A stretch of DNA of 21,017 bases. It comes from JAYUHK01 sp043767025 (lineage in GTDB: Bacteria > Bacteroidota > Bacteroidia > Chitinophagales > Saprospiraceae). The translations under genes were made by a program, and so were the position numbers. The notes under the pieces were generated by a model. That model ran no database searches. It was not told the origin of the DNA and saw only the letters and a list, made by a program, of their open reading frames with translations. Positions 1 through 7,531 of the stretch are shown here, one piece after another; positions within the stretch are counted from its first letter, which is position 1; the number at the start of each line of letters is the position of its first letter. The DNA lies in NCBI GenBank assembly GCA_043767025.1, contig JAYUHK010000097.1, forward strand, positions 1 to 21,017, written 5' to 3'.

Positions 1-429
1 CTAAAAAACAACGAATTTAGTCCTGCCGATGTGTATAAAATTATTCAAACTGTAAAAAAAACTACCAATATGAGTTCTTATGATCATCTAATTCAAGAAG
101 CTAAAAAAGAAGGCTTCGACAGCGGCATTGAAAAAGGCATCGAGAAAGGCATGAACTTGGGTATCGAGAAAGGCATCGAGAAAGGCATGAACTTGGGTAT
201 CGAAAAAGGCATTGAGAAAGGCATGAATTTGGGTATCGAAAAAGGCATCGAGAAAGGCATGAACTTGGGTATCGAGAAAGGCATCGAGAAAGGTGCGAGC
301 CAAAAAGAGCGCGAAGTAATTGGCAATATTTTGGCGCAGTTCCCAAATTGGGACGACGAAAAAATTGCTGATTTAGCTGTTTCGACGCTCGAAGTGGTTC
401 GTGCGGTGCGCGCAGAGTTGGGCGTGTGA
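1..429 (+). CDS. C-terminal part of a probable Rpn-type PD-(D/E)XK nuclease/transposase-like protein (5' end outside window)
   Basis: The frame is open from the first base, so this is a partial gene; the GTG at 31 and ATG at 70 are internal codons of a longer reading frame. The visible part has three sections: a short lead ending in TTNMSSYDHLIQEAKKEG, a run of EKGIEKGMNLGI repeats, and a tail reading VIGNILAQFPNWDDEKIADLAVSTLEVV. This arrangement (a lysine-rich link, a Gly-Ile/Glu-Lys repeat, then a small helical tail with a 'DEKIADL..S...V' pattern) is what I know from the C-termini of Rpn/PDDEXK-family transposase-like nucleases common in Bacteroidota. The catalytic domain lies outside the window, so the family assignment is an inference and could be wrong. 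The stop codon lies inside the left arm of a strong terminator. Confidence 0.55.
   Translation, partial: LKNNEFSPADVYKIIQTVKKTTNMSSYDHLIQEAKKEGFDSGIEKGIEKGMNLGIEKGIEKGMNLGIEKGIEKGMNLGIEKGIEKGMNLGIEKGIEKGASQKEREVIGNILAQFPNWDDEKIADLAVSTLEVVRAVRAELGV
130..291 (+). repeat. 36-bp coding tandem repeat, 4.5 copies
   Basis: Four full 36-bp units begin at 130, 166, 202 and 238, followed by a half unit from 274. Each encodes EKGIEKGMNLGI. Units 1 and 4 are identical; unit 2 differs from them by one and unit 3 by two synonymous third-position changes. The near-perfect DNA identity points to recent expansion by slippage or recombination. Twelve codons per unit means gain or loss of units keeps the frame. 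Confidence 0.95.
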
Positions 430-460
430 GGTTGAATGTTCAACCTCACACGTTTTTTTT
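423..460 (+). terminator. Intrinsic terminator of the Rpn-like gene
   Basis: A perfect 14-bp stem (423-436 with 439-452) with a 2-nt centre is followed directly by eight T residues (453-460). The left arm includes the stop codon of the preceding gene. The T-run is only on the plus-strand side, so it acts on plus-strand transcription. Confidence 0.93.
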
Positions 461-654
461 CATCTCATCACCACAAACTTTACGGATTGCTGTCGGTGGG
501 TGGCGGAGTCGTAGAGGGTGCAGAGGTACAAGCCGTTGGGCAGGGCGGAGGTATTGATGTCGAGGCTGCCGCTGGCGGGGTCGAGCGAGAGGGTCTGGAT
601 TTTTTTGCCGGTTCGTGTATTTTTGAAACAATGAATTTTTTTTAGTGGCAGGCT
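460..654 (-). pseudogene. Remnant of a T9SS C-terminal sorting domain
   Basis: The minus strand has an open stretch of 64 codons ending at a TGA (460-462). It includes FKNTRTGKKIQTLSLD, then LDINTSALPNGLYLCTLYD and finally QQSVKFVVMR before the stop. This matches the last ~55 residues of type A T9SS sorting domains: 'G..I.TL', 'ID.S.LP.GLYL' and a closing 'KFVV.R'. The frame is closed upstream by a TGA at 655-657, with no start codon and no secreted domain before it, and a hairpin at 679-717 lies just beyond. I read it as the truncated 3' tail of a lost secreted-protein gene. It is more G+C-rich than the flanks. The longer reading frame over the same DNA (446-658, minus) is a shifted frame with no family resemblance. 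Confidence 0.75.
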
Positions 655-678
655 TCAAATCTTCATTTACGCCTAAAT

Positions 679-717
679 AAAAACGGCGTTCAACTCAAAA
701 GTTGAACGCCGTTTTTT
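679..717. terminator. Bidirectional intrinsic terminator
   Basis: A perfect 17-bp stem (679-695 with 700-716) surrounds a 4-nt loop. The arms begin with five A and end with five T, so T-runs follow the hairpin on both strands. It lies 31 bp past the stop of the phospholipase-D-like gene on the minus strand and is the likely end of that transcript. Confidence 0.9.
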
Positions 718-747
718 ATTTGTTTTAGATAGATTACCAACTTATTT

Positions 748-2940
748 CTATCGTACTATTTTTATCTGGCGCGCCATCACTTGCTTTTCGTCTTGAATCA
801 ACAGTAAATAACTGCCGCTCGCCAAGTCGCTGACTGTGATATTTTTTATAAAAATATCTTCTATTGCGCTGCTGCCCAACTCGCGGACTGCACGACCGTT
901 CATGTCGTAGATGGTCATTTTGAGGTTCATCGGCAGCGTAGTTTTCAACTCAATATTCAAAAAATCACTCGCTGGATTGGGCGAAATTTTGACATTCAAA
1001 CCGTTGATCTCACTTACTGCGGGAAGACCTGTGACGACTTCCGCCCAACGCTTTTCAAACTCTTGTATAAAAATATTCGTAATCTTTGCATCGTGAATTA
1101 TGACCGTATTTTCGTCATTTCTCGTTTCCGCACTCGCCGACCAGTTGTGAGAACCAGTTACCACAGTTGGGTTGGAGGCGGCGTTGGTGGCATCTATAAT
1201 GGCATATTTGTGGTGAAACAAGCCCGGAAGCGTGTGCGCTTTCACATTGACATTGTTCGCTACAAAAAACGGATATTCAGAGCCTTGGTCGTTGATTTGT
1301 TCGATAATACCTCGCGTAGCTACTCCTGCTACTTTACGGTCTTTGACCGCCGTGCCGAGTGCATTCATCGTGAAAGTAAGCGTTCCAAACTCCAAATCGC
1401 TGTCGGCTGTGTTGATAGCGTTTACGATAGCCTGCGTCACGCCGTCGGTCGGCGAGAAATACATTTCTAAATCAATGCCACCGATTTTGAAGCGGTGCGG
1501 CGTGTTGTCGGTTTTTTGGTCGCCAAATTTAGCCACAAAAACACCCGGATTGTTGCCTGTGCCGCCCCACATTTCGTCCATTTCTTTGGCGTAAGCTTTC
1601 GCCAACGCTTGGTCTTGTATAAAAACAGAGTTGTTGTAATCATCTACCATATTTTGAGTCGTAAAATTGAGCGAACCCGTCAGCACCCAAGAGTTGTTCA
1701 CGCTCGTTGCTGCATCTACTACCACAAATTTATTGTGCATCAATCCCGTTGCATTTCCTTTTACCACACTGAATGGCAGTGAAGTGTTCAGAGCAATATT
1801 AGCGGTTGCTTGGTCTGATGCGTAGCGAACTCTCACGCCGCGCGCGCTGGCGGCTTTGAGCGCATCTACGAGCGTCGTCTGGTCGTTGTTGTAGAGGGCG
1901 CAGTCAATCGTGGATTGTGCATTATTTATCAAACCAATTAGAAAAGCCAAAATACTCGGAGAAGAAATTCCTGCTGGTGCTGCACCGCCGACTGCGTAAG
2001 AAGCATCTACGTTGTGGTTGAAATAAACTTTCATAACGCCTGTTGAGTTCGATGCGGTGCTGCACAGTATCACGTTGGTTTTGGCGGTATCTGTACCTTT
2101 CACAGAGTAGCCTTGGACGTAGTAAAATTCAGCCGCTTGAAGCCCCGAAAGGGTAAAAGTGTGCGTCGTCACGTTGGGCGTTCCGACTACTTCATTCGTC
2201 AAAGCGGTAGCAGAAGTTCCGTATCGAAATTGAGTAGTGCCTGTCAGATTGGTGCTAAAATCGACAGAAAAACCACTGTTGGTGATGTTTTTTTGCGCTG
2301 GCGGAGTAGTGATGTAAAAAGCTGCTCCAACTACGATGTCATTGGCATCGCGGGGGAGTAGCTGATAAGTCGTATTGAACTGCGAAGAAACGCCCGTAAT
2401 ACTGACCACCGCGAGTGGAATGGTAGTGCCGACGAGCGGACTTCCGTTGCGCACATAGACTTTTCCAGTTTCTCCGTTGGCGGTGTAGGTGTAGTTGGTG
2501 TTGCCTGCGAATTGGGAGCCTCCGAGTGCAAAAGTTGCATTTTCGACTTTTACCAATTTAGATTCTGTGGCTTCGCCTACGCCGAGCGGCGTGACGATGA
2601 GCGGCGCAGGAAGTGGGTTGTTGCTGGACTCTACTGAAAAAGATTGGACGGGATCGATTTCGAGCAAACTGTTGTAATTTTTCAGTTTTCCGGTCACTGT
2701 CACGATGTCGCCACGTTTGACGGTGCTGATAAAAGTGCCAGAAGTTTGGAATCCGGGAAGCCCGCCCGTAGCGTCTTGAATGTAGCGAACGGTGCCGAGT
2801 TCGCTGTTGTTGAGGGTGACACCTTTGATGGTGACGACCGTCCCAGTGTCCTGCAAACGCGCCTGTGCGATAGGCGTTTGGGCACTAATTGTGGCGCAAA
2901 ATGCGCATAAAACGAGAGTTGAGAATAATAATTTTTTCAC
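748..2940 (-). CDS. Secreted phospholipase-D-like protein with OB-fold, FN3-like and T9SS sorting domains
   Basis: 730 residues from the GTG at 2940. This start gives a standard signal peptide (MKKLLFSTLVLCAFCATISAQ). A GTG at 2979 would add 13 polar residues and lies upstream of a -7 box. Domains in order: an OB-fold-like region (about 30-105, with 'V.IKGV', 'RYIQDATGG', 'GDIVTVTGKL'), a fibronectin-III-like segment (about 215-300), and a PLD catalytic region with two HxKx4D motifs, H402/K404/D409 and H576/K578/D583, each followed by a 'TGS.N' strand. The C-terminal ~85 residues are a T9SS type A sorting domain (ISPNPASDFLNIEL to QIKIVR). The protein should cross the outer membrane and be attached or released outside. 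Both HKD motifs are complete, so a phosphodiesterase fold is likely. Substrate, phospholipid or nucleic acid, is not shown; Nuc-type PLD domains plus an OB fold make DNA or RNA possible. It is a single-gene transcript ending at the 679-717 hairpin. Confidence 0.9.
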   Translation of the reverse strand: MKKLLFSTLVLCAFCATISAQTPIAQARLQDTGTVVTIKGVTLNNSELGTVRYIQDATGGLPGFQTSGTFISTVKRGDIVTVTGKLKNYNSLLEIDPVQSFSVESSNNPLPAPLIVTPLGVGEATESKLVKVENATFALGGSQFAGNTNYTYTANGETGKVYVRNGSPLVGTTIPLAVVSITGVSSQFNTTYQLLPRDANDIVVGAAFYITTPPAQKNITNSGFSVDFSTNLTGTTQFRYGTSATALTNEVVGTPNVTTHTFTLSGLQAAEFYYVQGYSVKGTDTAKTNVILCSTASNSTGVMKVYFNHNVDASYAVGGAAPAGISSPSILAFLIGLINNAQSTIDCALYNNDQTTLVDALKAASARGVRVRYASDQATANIALNTSLPFSVVKGNATGLMHNKFVVVDAATSVNNSWVLTGSLNFTTQNMVDDYNNSVFIQDQALAKAYAKEMDEMWGGTGNNPGVFVAKFGDQKTDNTPHRFKIGGIDLEMYFSPTDGVTQAIVNAINTADSDLEFGTLTFTMNALGTAVKDRKVAGVATRGIIEQINDQGSEYPFFVANNVNVKAHTLPGLFHHKYAIIDATNAASNPTVVTGSHNWSASAETRNDENTVIIHDAKITNIFIQEFEKRWAEVVTGLPAVSEINGLNVKISPNPASDFLNIELKTTLPMNLKMTIYDMNGRAVRELGSSAIEDIFIKNITVSDLASGSYLLLIQDEKQVMARQIKIVR

Positions 2941-2968
2941 TTTTTTGTATTTTATTTGAATGAATGTG

Positions 2969-2976
2969 CAAAAATA
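2969..2976 (-). promoter_or_regulatory. Bacteroidota -7 box (TATTTTTG) for the PLD-like gene
   Basis: The minus strand reads TATTTTTG, a full match to TAnnTTTG. It lies 28 nt before the GTG at 2940, giving a leader of roughly 20 nt. No clear -33 TTTG was found at the expected spacing. The position supports the 2940 start over 2979. Confidence 0.5.
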
Positions 2977-3188
2977 CACTTAGATATTGAAAGTATTGTT
3001 TTTAGGCACATTATTTTTATGTTAAAGAAATTAAGAAATGAAGAAAAAGCAAGCTGATGCGGTTTTTGAGATAAGGTTCGGTCAATAACAGCGTAAAATT
3101 TTTATTGAAAACAAACAAAAATGTCATTTTTCATACTTTTTTTTTGAAAAATAAAATTTATTTAGAGCAGTGAATCAATAAAATCGAG

Positions 3189-3196
3189 TATCTTTG
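3189..3196 (+). promoter_or_regulatory. Bacteroidota -7 box (TATCTTTG) for the repeat-protein gene
   Basis: TATCTTTG is a full match to TAnnTTTG, 68 nt before the ATG at 3265, which implies a leader of about 60 nt. A -33 element is not evident. Confidence 0.5.
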
Positions 3197-3264
3197 CCAT
3201 GTTTGGTGTTGAATTTTCAATGTCATCTTTTTATTTATTCTAATATTTCAACCTTTTTTTATTT

Positions 3265-5976
3265 ATGAAAAAAATTACTTTCTTGTTAGTGCTGATGCTC
3301 TGCGCGTCGCTTTCTTGTTTTGCCAATTTTACTTTGACTGTGACAGGTTTTGTGAAAACCGCAAGCGGAACGCCCGTCGTCGGTGCCAATCTCGTAGTAT
3401 CTATTTTTCAAAATACAGCTACTGCTCAACTCTTGCCCGCTACCACCAATAGCGTCGGAAAATATACCGTGACTGCCTCTATATCAGACAGTATTTCGCA
3501 AGGCGTAGCGACGATTCAGTTGCTTTGTAGCAACGGTACTGCCACCACTCAAAGCAAATATTGGAGTCCCACAGCACACACTTTGGAGCAAAATTTCACG
3601 GCTTGCTCGTCGCCCACAGCCTGTACTTTTGTCCTATCGGTCGCTTCGACAGTCAGCCCCAACGGTGGCGTTTATTTGACCGCCAACACCAACCCAACCG
3701 ACCCTGCTGGCGCAAGCAGCTACACTTACAAGTGGAGCAGCGGGCAGCTTACAAAAAGTATTTTTATCGCCAATCCCGGAAATTACTGCGTGACGGCTAC
3801 GAGCATCGCAGATACAAGCTGCCACAAGACGGTTTGTTACTCTTACACTTTGCCACTTGATTCGTTGTGTCAAGCGTACATAAACGTAACTCCAATAGAT
3901 GCTACGCACCGAAAATTAACCGCAAACACGGTTCATAACACAGCAGGTACTACCTATCTTTGGAGCAACAATGCGACTACCAAAGATATTACGGTGACTG
4001 CGTCTGGAACTTATTGCGTGACGATTACGACTCCGAGTGGTTGCCATAGCTATGCGTGTCAAGCAGTTTCTTTCATTCCATGCAATTTTCAAGTAAGTAT
4101 TTCCTCTGCCCAATCATGGGGCGATACAACGTACTTAAATGCGGAGGTTGTCTTTGGGCAAGGAACTATTCAATATAACTACACTTATCATTGGAGCAAT
4201 GGCAGCAATAGTTCCCAAATAAAGCCACTCGTGGCTGGGCAATATTGCGTGACCGTGACCACACTTCCCGATTCCTGTCAAAAAACAGCTTGTTTTACTT
4301 ACACGCAAGATAGCTGCCACGCTTTTATTGAGGTTTTTGCGATAGATTCTTTGCACAAGAAATTAACCGCTATTGGCTACGGACCTGCGCCTTACACCTA
4401 TACTTGGAGCAACGGCGCGACCACCAAAGACATTACGGTAGGAACTTCTGGACAGTACTGCGTGAAAGTCATCAACGCTGCGGGCTGCTCGGCTAACTAC
4501 TGCGTACAAGTTCAAATCAATCCGCCACCAGTTTGTAATTTTCAGGTAGTCGTCACTGCATCGTCTTCTTCGCCGACGGCTCCAAAGGTTTTGGTAGCGA
4601 CGGTCAGCAATGCAGGAAATTACTCTTATAACTGGAGCAACGGGCAGCATACTTCGACCATCACCGTCACTGCTGCGGGACAATATTGCGTCACCGTGAC
4701 GCTTCAAAACACACAGGATTCTTGCAAGAAAATAGCTTGCTACACAGTTGTTTTTCCGCCCGATAGCTTATGCACTGCCACTATTTCTTTGGTAAATGTA
4801 GATGCTGCGCACAAACGTTTGATAGCAAGCGGCACGGGAGCTGCGCCATTTATATATATGTGGACAGGTCCGGGCGGATTCGCCAGCACGCTCAAAGAAC
4901 CAATCGTGGAAGTATCAGGAAATTATTGCGTAAAAATAACCAACGGAAGCGGCTGTATGGCGACCGCCTGCAAGCAAGTACAGTTTTCTACTGTCATAGA
5001 CTCTACTTGCAAAGCAAAAATCGTCGTCAAAATCATCAGCACCACCGTACTGAAATTGACAGCAAGCTCGACAGGTACTGCGCCTTTCACTTACCTTTGG
5101 AGTACGGGCGCGACAGGGCAGTACATTGGCGTTAGCCACACAGGAACTTACTGCGTGACCGTAACGACGGCGACTGGCTGCAAGTCTTCTACCTGTGTAG
5201 ATGTAGAGTTCGACAATCCTGCCAACACTTGTGCAGTTTCTATTTCGATGCAATCTGCGAACATCAACAGCTCCAAACTTACTGCCAATCCAGTCGGCAC
5301 TGCGCCTTTCACCTATCTTTGGAGTACAGGCGCGACGACGAAAGACATCAATGTTTATCACAGTCGAAACTATTGCGTGACTATCACGGGAGCGGGCGGC
5401 TGCACGGCGACGGCTTGCAGAGATGTATTTATTCCGGGCGACTCGACTTCTTGTTTCTTGCAAATTACTAAAACAAAATTGGACAGCCACCGCGTCAAAT
5501 TATCGGTTTATATCTCTGGCGGCGGACCTTACACATACGCGTGGAGCAACGGCTCTACTGCGTCCAGCATTATCGCTGCGACGGCAGGAAATTACTGCGT
5601 TTCGGCGACCAATGGCTTCGGGTGTACCGCCAGCAGTTGCGTGATAGTGAACCCGCTTATTGGGCAAAACGATAACGAAAGTTTTTATGCAGGAGGAACG
5701 CAAGCTGCGCTACAAATTGCCGAAAATACACTAACGGTTGCGCCCAATCCAACGGATACGGAGCTGAATTTGCGGATAAATACATTGGAAGAAAACAATG
5801 CTGTTATTTCGGTACTCAATGCGTCGGGCGTGCAATTTTTATCCAAAAATACGCCGTTGCAAAAAGGCAGTCAGGCTCTTTCTTTTGATGTTTCGACTCT
5901 GAACGCAGGCATTTATTTTATCCAAATAAAATTAGAGAGCGGTCAGATATTGACCCAAAGGATTGTAAAAATGTAA
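3265..5976 (+). CDS. Large secreted repeat protein with T9SS sorting domain
   Basis: 903 residues. The start gives a signal peptide, MKKITFLLVLMLCASLSCFA. Residues about 23-110 resemble a carboxypeptidase-regulatory-like beta-sandwich ('VTGFVKTASGTPVVGANLVVSI...GKYTVTA'). Nine modules of about 75 residues follow, each with the core 'YxWSxG...ITV...GxYCVxVTxxxGC...C'. The C-terminal ~85 residues are a T9SS type A sorting domain (VAPNPTDTELNLRI ... GIYFIQIKLESGQ ... RIVKM). The modules resemble those of SprB-like or PKD-like adhesins. Each keeps paired cysteines ('YCV', then '(G/S)C', then '.C'), so disulfide-stabilised domains outside the cell are likely. No catalytic motif is visible; a surface adhesin or structural role is inference. 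It is a single-gene transcript with its own promoter box and terminator. Confidence 0.88.
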   Translation: MKKITFLLVLMLCASLSCFANFTLTVTGFVKTASGTPVVGANLVVSIFQNTATAQLLPATTNSVGKYTVTASISDSISQGVATIQLLCSNGTATTQSKYWSPTAHTLEQNFTACSSPTACTFVLSVASTVSPNGGVYLTANTNPTDPAGASSYTYKWSSGQLTKSIFIANPGNYCVTATSIADTSCHKTVCYSYTLPLDSLCQAYINVTPIDATHRKLTANTVHNTAGTTYLWSNNATTKDITVTASGTYCVTITTPSGCHSYACQAVSFIPCNFQVSISSAQSWGDTTYLNAEVVFGQGTIQYNYTYHWSNGSNSSQIKPLVAGQYCVTVTTLPDSCQKTACFTYTQDSCHAFIEVFAIDSLHKKLTAIGYGPAPYTYTWSNGATTKDITVGTSGQYCVKVINAAGCSANYCVQVQINPPPVCNFQVVVTASSSSPTAPKVLVATVSNAGNYSYNWSNGQHTSTITVTAAGQYCVTVTLQNTQDSCKKIACYTVVFPPDSLCTATISLVNVDAAHKRLIASGTGAAPFIYMWTGPGGFASTLKEPIVEVSGNYCVKITNGSGCMATACKQVQFSTVIDSTCKAKIVVKIISTTVLKLTASSTGTAPFTYLWSTGATGQYIGVSHTGTYCVTVTTATGCKSSTCVDVEFDNPANTCAVSISMQSANINSSKLTANPVGTAPFTYLWSTGATTKDINVYHSRNYCVTITGAGGCTATACRDVFIPGDSTSCFLQITKTKLDSHRVKLSVYISGGGPYTYAWSNGSTASSIIAATAGNYCVSATNGFGCTASSCVIVNPLIGQNDNESFYAGGTQAALQIAENTLTVAPNPTDTELNLRINTLEENNAVISVLNASGVQFLSKNTPLQKGSQALSFDVSTLNAGIYFIQIKLESGQILTQRIVKM
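3622..5652 (+). repeat. Nine ~75-residue cysteine modules with a two-module super-repeat
   Basis: Modules begin at residues 120, 199, 273, 349, 424, 500, 579, 656 and 726. Modules 1, 3 and 5 open with 'C-x-F-x-(V/L)' and end with '(D)(T)SC.K..C(Y/F)'. Modules 2, 4 and 6 open with 'D-x-C-x-A-x-I-x-V-x-x-(I/V)D-x-x-H-(K/R)-x-L'. The first six are therefore an AB unit present three times, while modules 7-9 are of a third, more uniform kind ('FTYLWSTGAT', 'YTYAWSNGST'). Confidence 0.85.
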
Positions 5977-5994
5977 GTCATTTTTTTTACTTTT

Positions 5995-6032
5995 AAAAAG
6001 CGTTCCTTTCAGAAGAAAGGAACGCTTTTTTT
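5995..6032 (+). terminator. Intrinsic terminator after the repeat-protein gene
   Basis: A perfect 16-bp stem (5995-6010 with 6015-6030) around an AGAA loop, followed by a T-rich tract. It starts 18 bp after the stop at 5976. Just beyond it the 17-nt sequence TTTATTTTTACCAAAAT occurs twice (6030-6046 and 6051-6067), a small direct repeat of no known role. Confidence 0.93.
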
Positions 6033-6078
6033 ATTTTTACCAAAATTATTTTTATTTTTACCAAAATAAATTTTTTAT

Positions 6079-7518
6079 ATGCCTAAAATCGTCATCATCG
6101 GCAATGGCGTTGCAGGGACTAATGCAGCGCGACACATACGAAAACTATCTGACAATCAAATAGTTATGATTTCGGAAGAAACTTTAAAACCGTTTTCGAG
6201 GACGGCTTTGATGTATGTTTTTATGGGTCACGTTCAGCAAGAAAGCACAGAACTTTACGAAGATTGGTTTTGGGAAAAAAATCGCATTGAGCGCGTTCAA
6301 GCCCGAGTGAAAAGTATCGACGCAGAAAATAAAATACTTCAGTTGAGTCACGGACAGTCTATGACTTACGATAAATTGATTATTGCCACAGGCTCTAAAT
6401 CTAATAAATTTGGTTGGAAAGGTCAAGACCTCAAAGGCGTACATGGTTTGTATCATTTGCAAGATATGGAGGCGATGGAGCAGTACAGCAAGGGGCTGAA
6501 ACGTGCCGTCGTCGTCGGCGGCGGTCTGATTGGGATAGAAATGGCGGAGATGTTTGCTTCTCGAGGTATTGCGGTCACTTTTTTGGTGCGCGAAAAATCT
6601 TTTTGGGATTTAATCTTACCCGCAGAAGAAAGCGCAATGATCAATCGGCACATTTTGGAGCATCACATCGACCTCCGTTTAGGAACCGAGCTCGACGAGA
6701 TAATCGGCGACGAGAACGGCGTGGTCAAAGCTATCACCACCAAAAGCAGCGAAAGGATTGAGTGCGGCTTTGTCGGATTGACGGTTGGAGTGAGTCCGAA
6801 TGTTGTCCCCACCCCAGCCCTCCCCAAAGGGGAGGGAGCTTTTGCTCTCCCCTACGGGGAGGGTCGGGGTGGGGACTACATAGAAGTCGGGCGCGGATAT
6901 TTGGTTGATGAATACCTAACTACCTCAAATCCAGACGTTTATGCGATTGGAGATTGTGCGGAGTTGCGCCGTCCGCAGCAGGGTCGGCGTGCGATAGAAG
7001 CGGTTTGGTACACGGGTCGAATGATGGGACAGACGGTAGCGCGGACGATTTGTGGGCAGCCGACAAAGTATGAGCCAAGACTTTGGTTCAACTCGGCGAA
7101 GTTTTTTGACATCGAATATCAAGTATATGGCGATGTTTTGGCAAAAAATCCAGAGGGTGTGACGAGCCTCTATTGGGAGCATCAGAGTGGTAAGAAAGCG
7201 ATTCGGGTGAATTTTTCCTCCCTAAATCCCTCCAAAGGAGGGACTTTTTCGCCTCCCTTTGGAGGGACTTATGTGACGGGGTTTAATTTGATGGGCATTC
7301 GTTATCGACATGAGGTGTGCGAGAAGTGGATTTTGGAGAGAACGCCGATTGAAACGGTTTTGGAGGATTTGAGTTTGGCAAACTTTGACCCAGAGTTTTT
7401 TGATGAGTACGAAAAGGAATTTGTGCATCAGTACAATCAACTGACTGGCAGCAATTTACGACTAAAATCGAAACGAAGTTTGAGTTTTGTGGGGCGATTT
7501 TTAGCGCGGTTGGGTTAG
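6079..7518 (+). CDS. FAD/NAD(P)-dependent oxidoreductase of the pyridine-nucleotide-disulfide fold
   Basis: 479 residues. The N-terminal FAD site is GNGVAG (residues 8-13). The second dinucleotide-binding motif is GGGLIG (147-152), preceded by 'KRAVVV' and followed by 'IEMAEMFASRG'. The FAD-contacting motif is 'DVYAIGDCAE', with D292. 'IIATGS' is also present. No redox-active CxxxxC pair follows the N-terminal motif, so it is closer to ferredoxin/rubredoxin/nitrite-reductase-type NAD(P)H reductases than to disulfide reductases. The C-terminal part ('GFNLMGIRYRHEVCEKWI') is family-specific but I cannot name a substrate. Two GC-rich palindromic inserts add in-frame loops at residues about 243-266 and 383-398. 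The membrane iron-sulfur protein at 8904 is a plausible electron partner, separated here by two minus-strand genes. No promoter box was recognised upstream; a terminator separates it from the preceding gene. Confidence 0.88.
   Translation: MPKIVIIGNGVAGTNAARHIRKLSDNQIVMISEETLKPFSRTALMYVFMGHVQQESTELYEDWFWEKNRIERVQARVKSIDAENKILQLSHGQSMTYDKLIIATGSKSNKFGWKGQDLKGVHGLYHLQDMEAMEQYSKGLKRAVVVGGGLIGIEMAEMFASRGIAVTFLVREKSFWDLILPAEESAMINRHILEHHIDLRLGTELDEIIGDENGVVKAITTKSSERIECGFVGLTVGVSPNVVPTPALPKGEGAFALPYGEGRGGDYIEVGRGYLVDEYLTTSNPDVYAIGDCAELRRPQQGRRAIEAVWYTGRMMGQTVARTICGQPTKYEPRLWFNSAKFFDIEYQVYGDVLAKNPEGVTSLYWEHQSGKKAIRVNFSSLNPSKGGTFSPPFGGTYVTGFNLMGIRYRHEVCEKWILERTPIETVLEDLSLANFDPEFFDEYEKEFVHQYNQLTGSNLRLKSKRSLSFVGRFLARLG
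6805..6876. repeat. 72-bp GC-rich palindromic element inserted in frame (copy 1)
   Basis: The 21-nt arms 6805-6825 and 6856-6876 are complementary apart from two adjacent positions. Inside are two further hairpins: CCCTCCCC-AAA-GGGGAGGG (6818-6836), and CTCCCC-TAC-GGGGAG near 6849-6861. It is exactly 24 codons long and encodes PTPALPKGEGA, then FALPYGEGRGG. This composition, palindromy and peptide signature match the REP/MITE-like elements that are often translated in Bacteroidota and cyanobacterial proteins. It lies in the loop between 'VGVSPNV' and 'IEVGRGYLVDEYL'. Confidence 0.85.
7225..7270. repeat. GC-rich palindromic element inserted in frame (copy 2)
   Basis: It contains TCCCTCC-AAA-GGAGGGA (7227-7243), a short CTTTTTCG spacer and a second hairpin CCTCC-CTTT-GGAGG (7252-7265). 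It encodes NPSKGGTFSPPFGGT between 'AIRVNFSSL' and 'YVTGFNLMGIRY'. Layout and core sequence parallel copy 1, whose first hairpin has two extra C/G pairs, so both probably belong to one element family. Confidence 0.75.
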
Positions 7519-7531
7519 TTTATTTTTGGTA

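Larger units (their letters stand above)
2941..3264. other. Divergent intergenic promoter region
   Basis: A 324-bp A+T-rich gap separates the two divergent T9SS-cargo genes. Apart from one -7-like box for each direction (separate entries), I see no open reading frame, RNA gene or strong hairpin in it. Confidence 0.7.

Noticed and set aside
130..291. 36-bp periodic repeat resembling CRISPR spacing
   Set aside because: The units are directly adjacent with no spacers and lie in frame in a coding sequence.
446..658. Minus-strand 70-codon reading frame over the sorting-domain remnant
   Set aside because: It is a shifted frame with a Pro/Arg-rich, unlikely peptide; the T9SS signature is in the neighbouring frame.
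2941..2979. GTG at 2979 as the start of the PLD-like gene
   Set aside because: It lies upstream of the -7 box and adds residues ahead of a complete signal peptide that begins at the GTG at 2940.
4915..5490. 191-codon minus-strand reading frame inside the repeat protein
   Set aside because: Antisense shadow of a repetitive coding region; its own 'repeats' only mirror the plus-strand modules.
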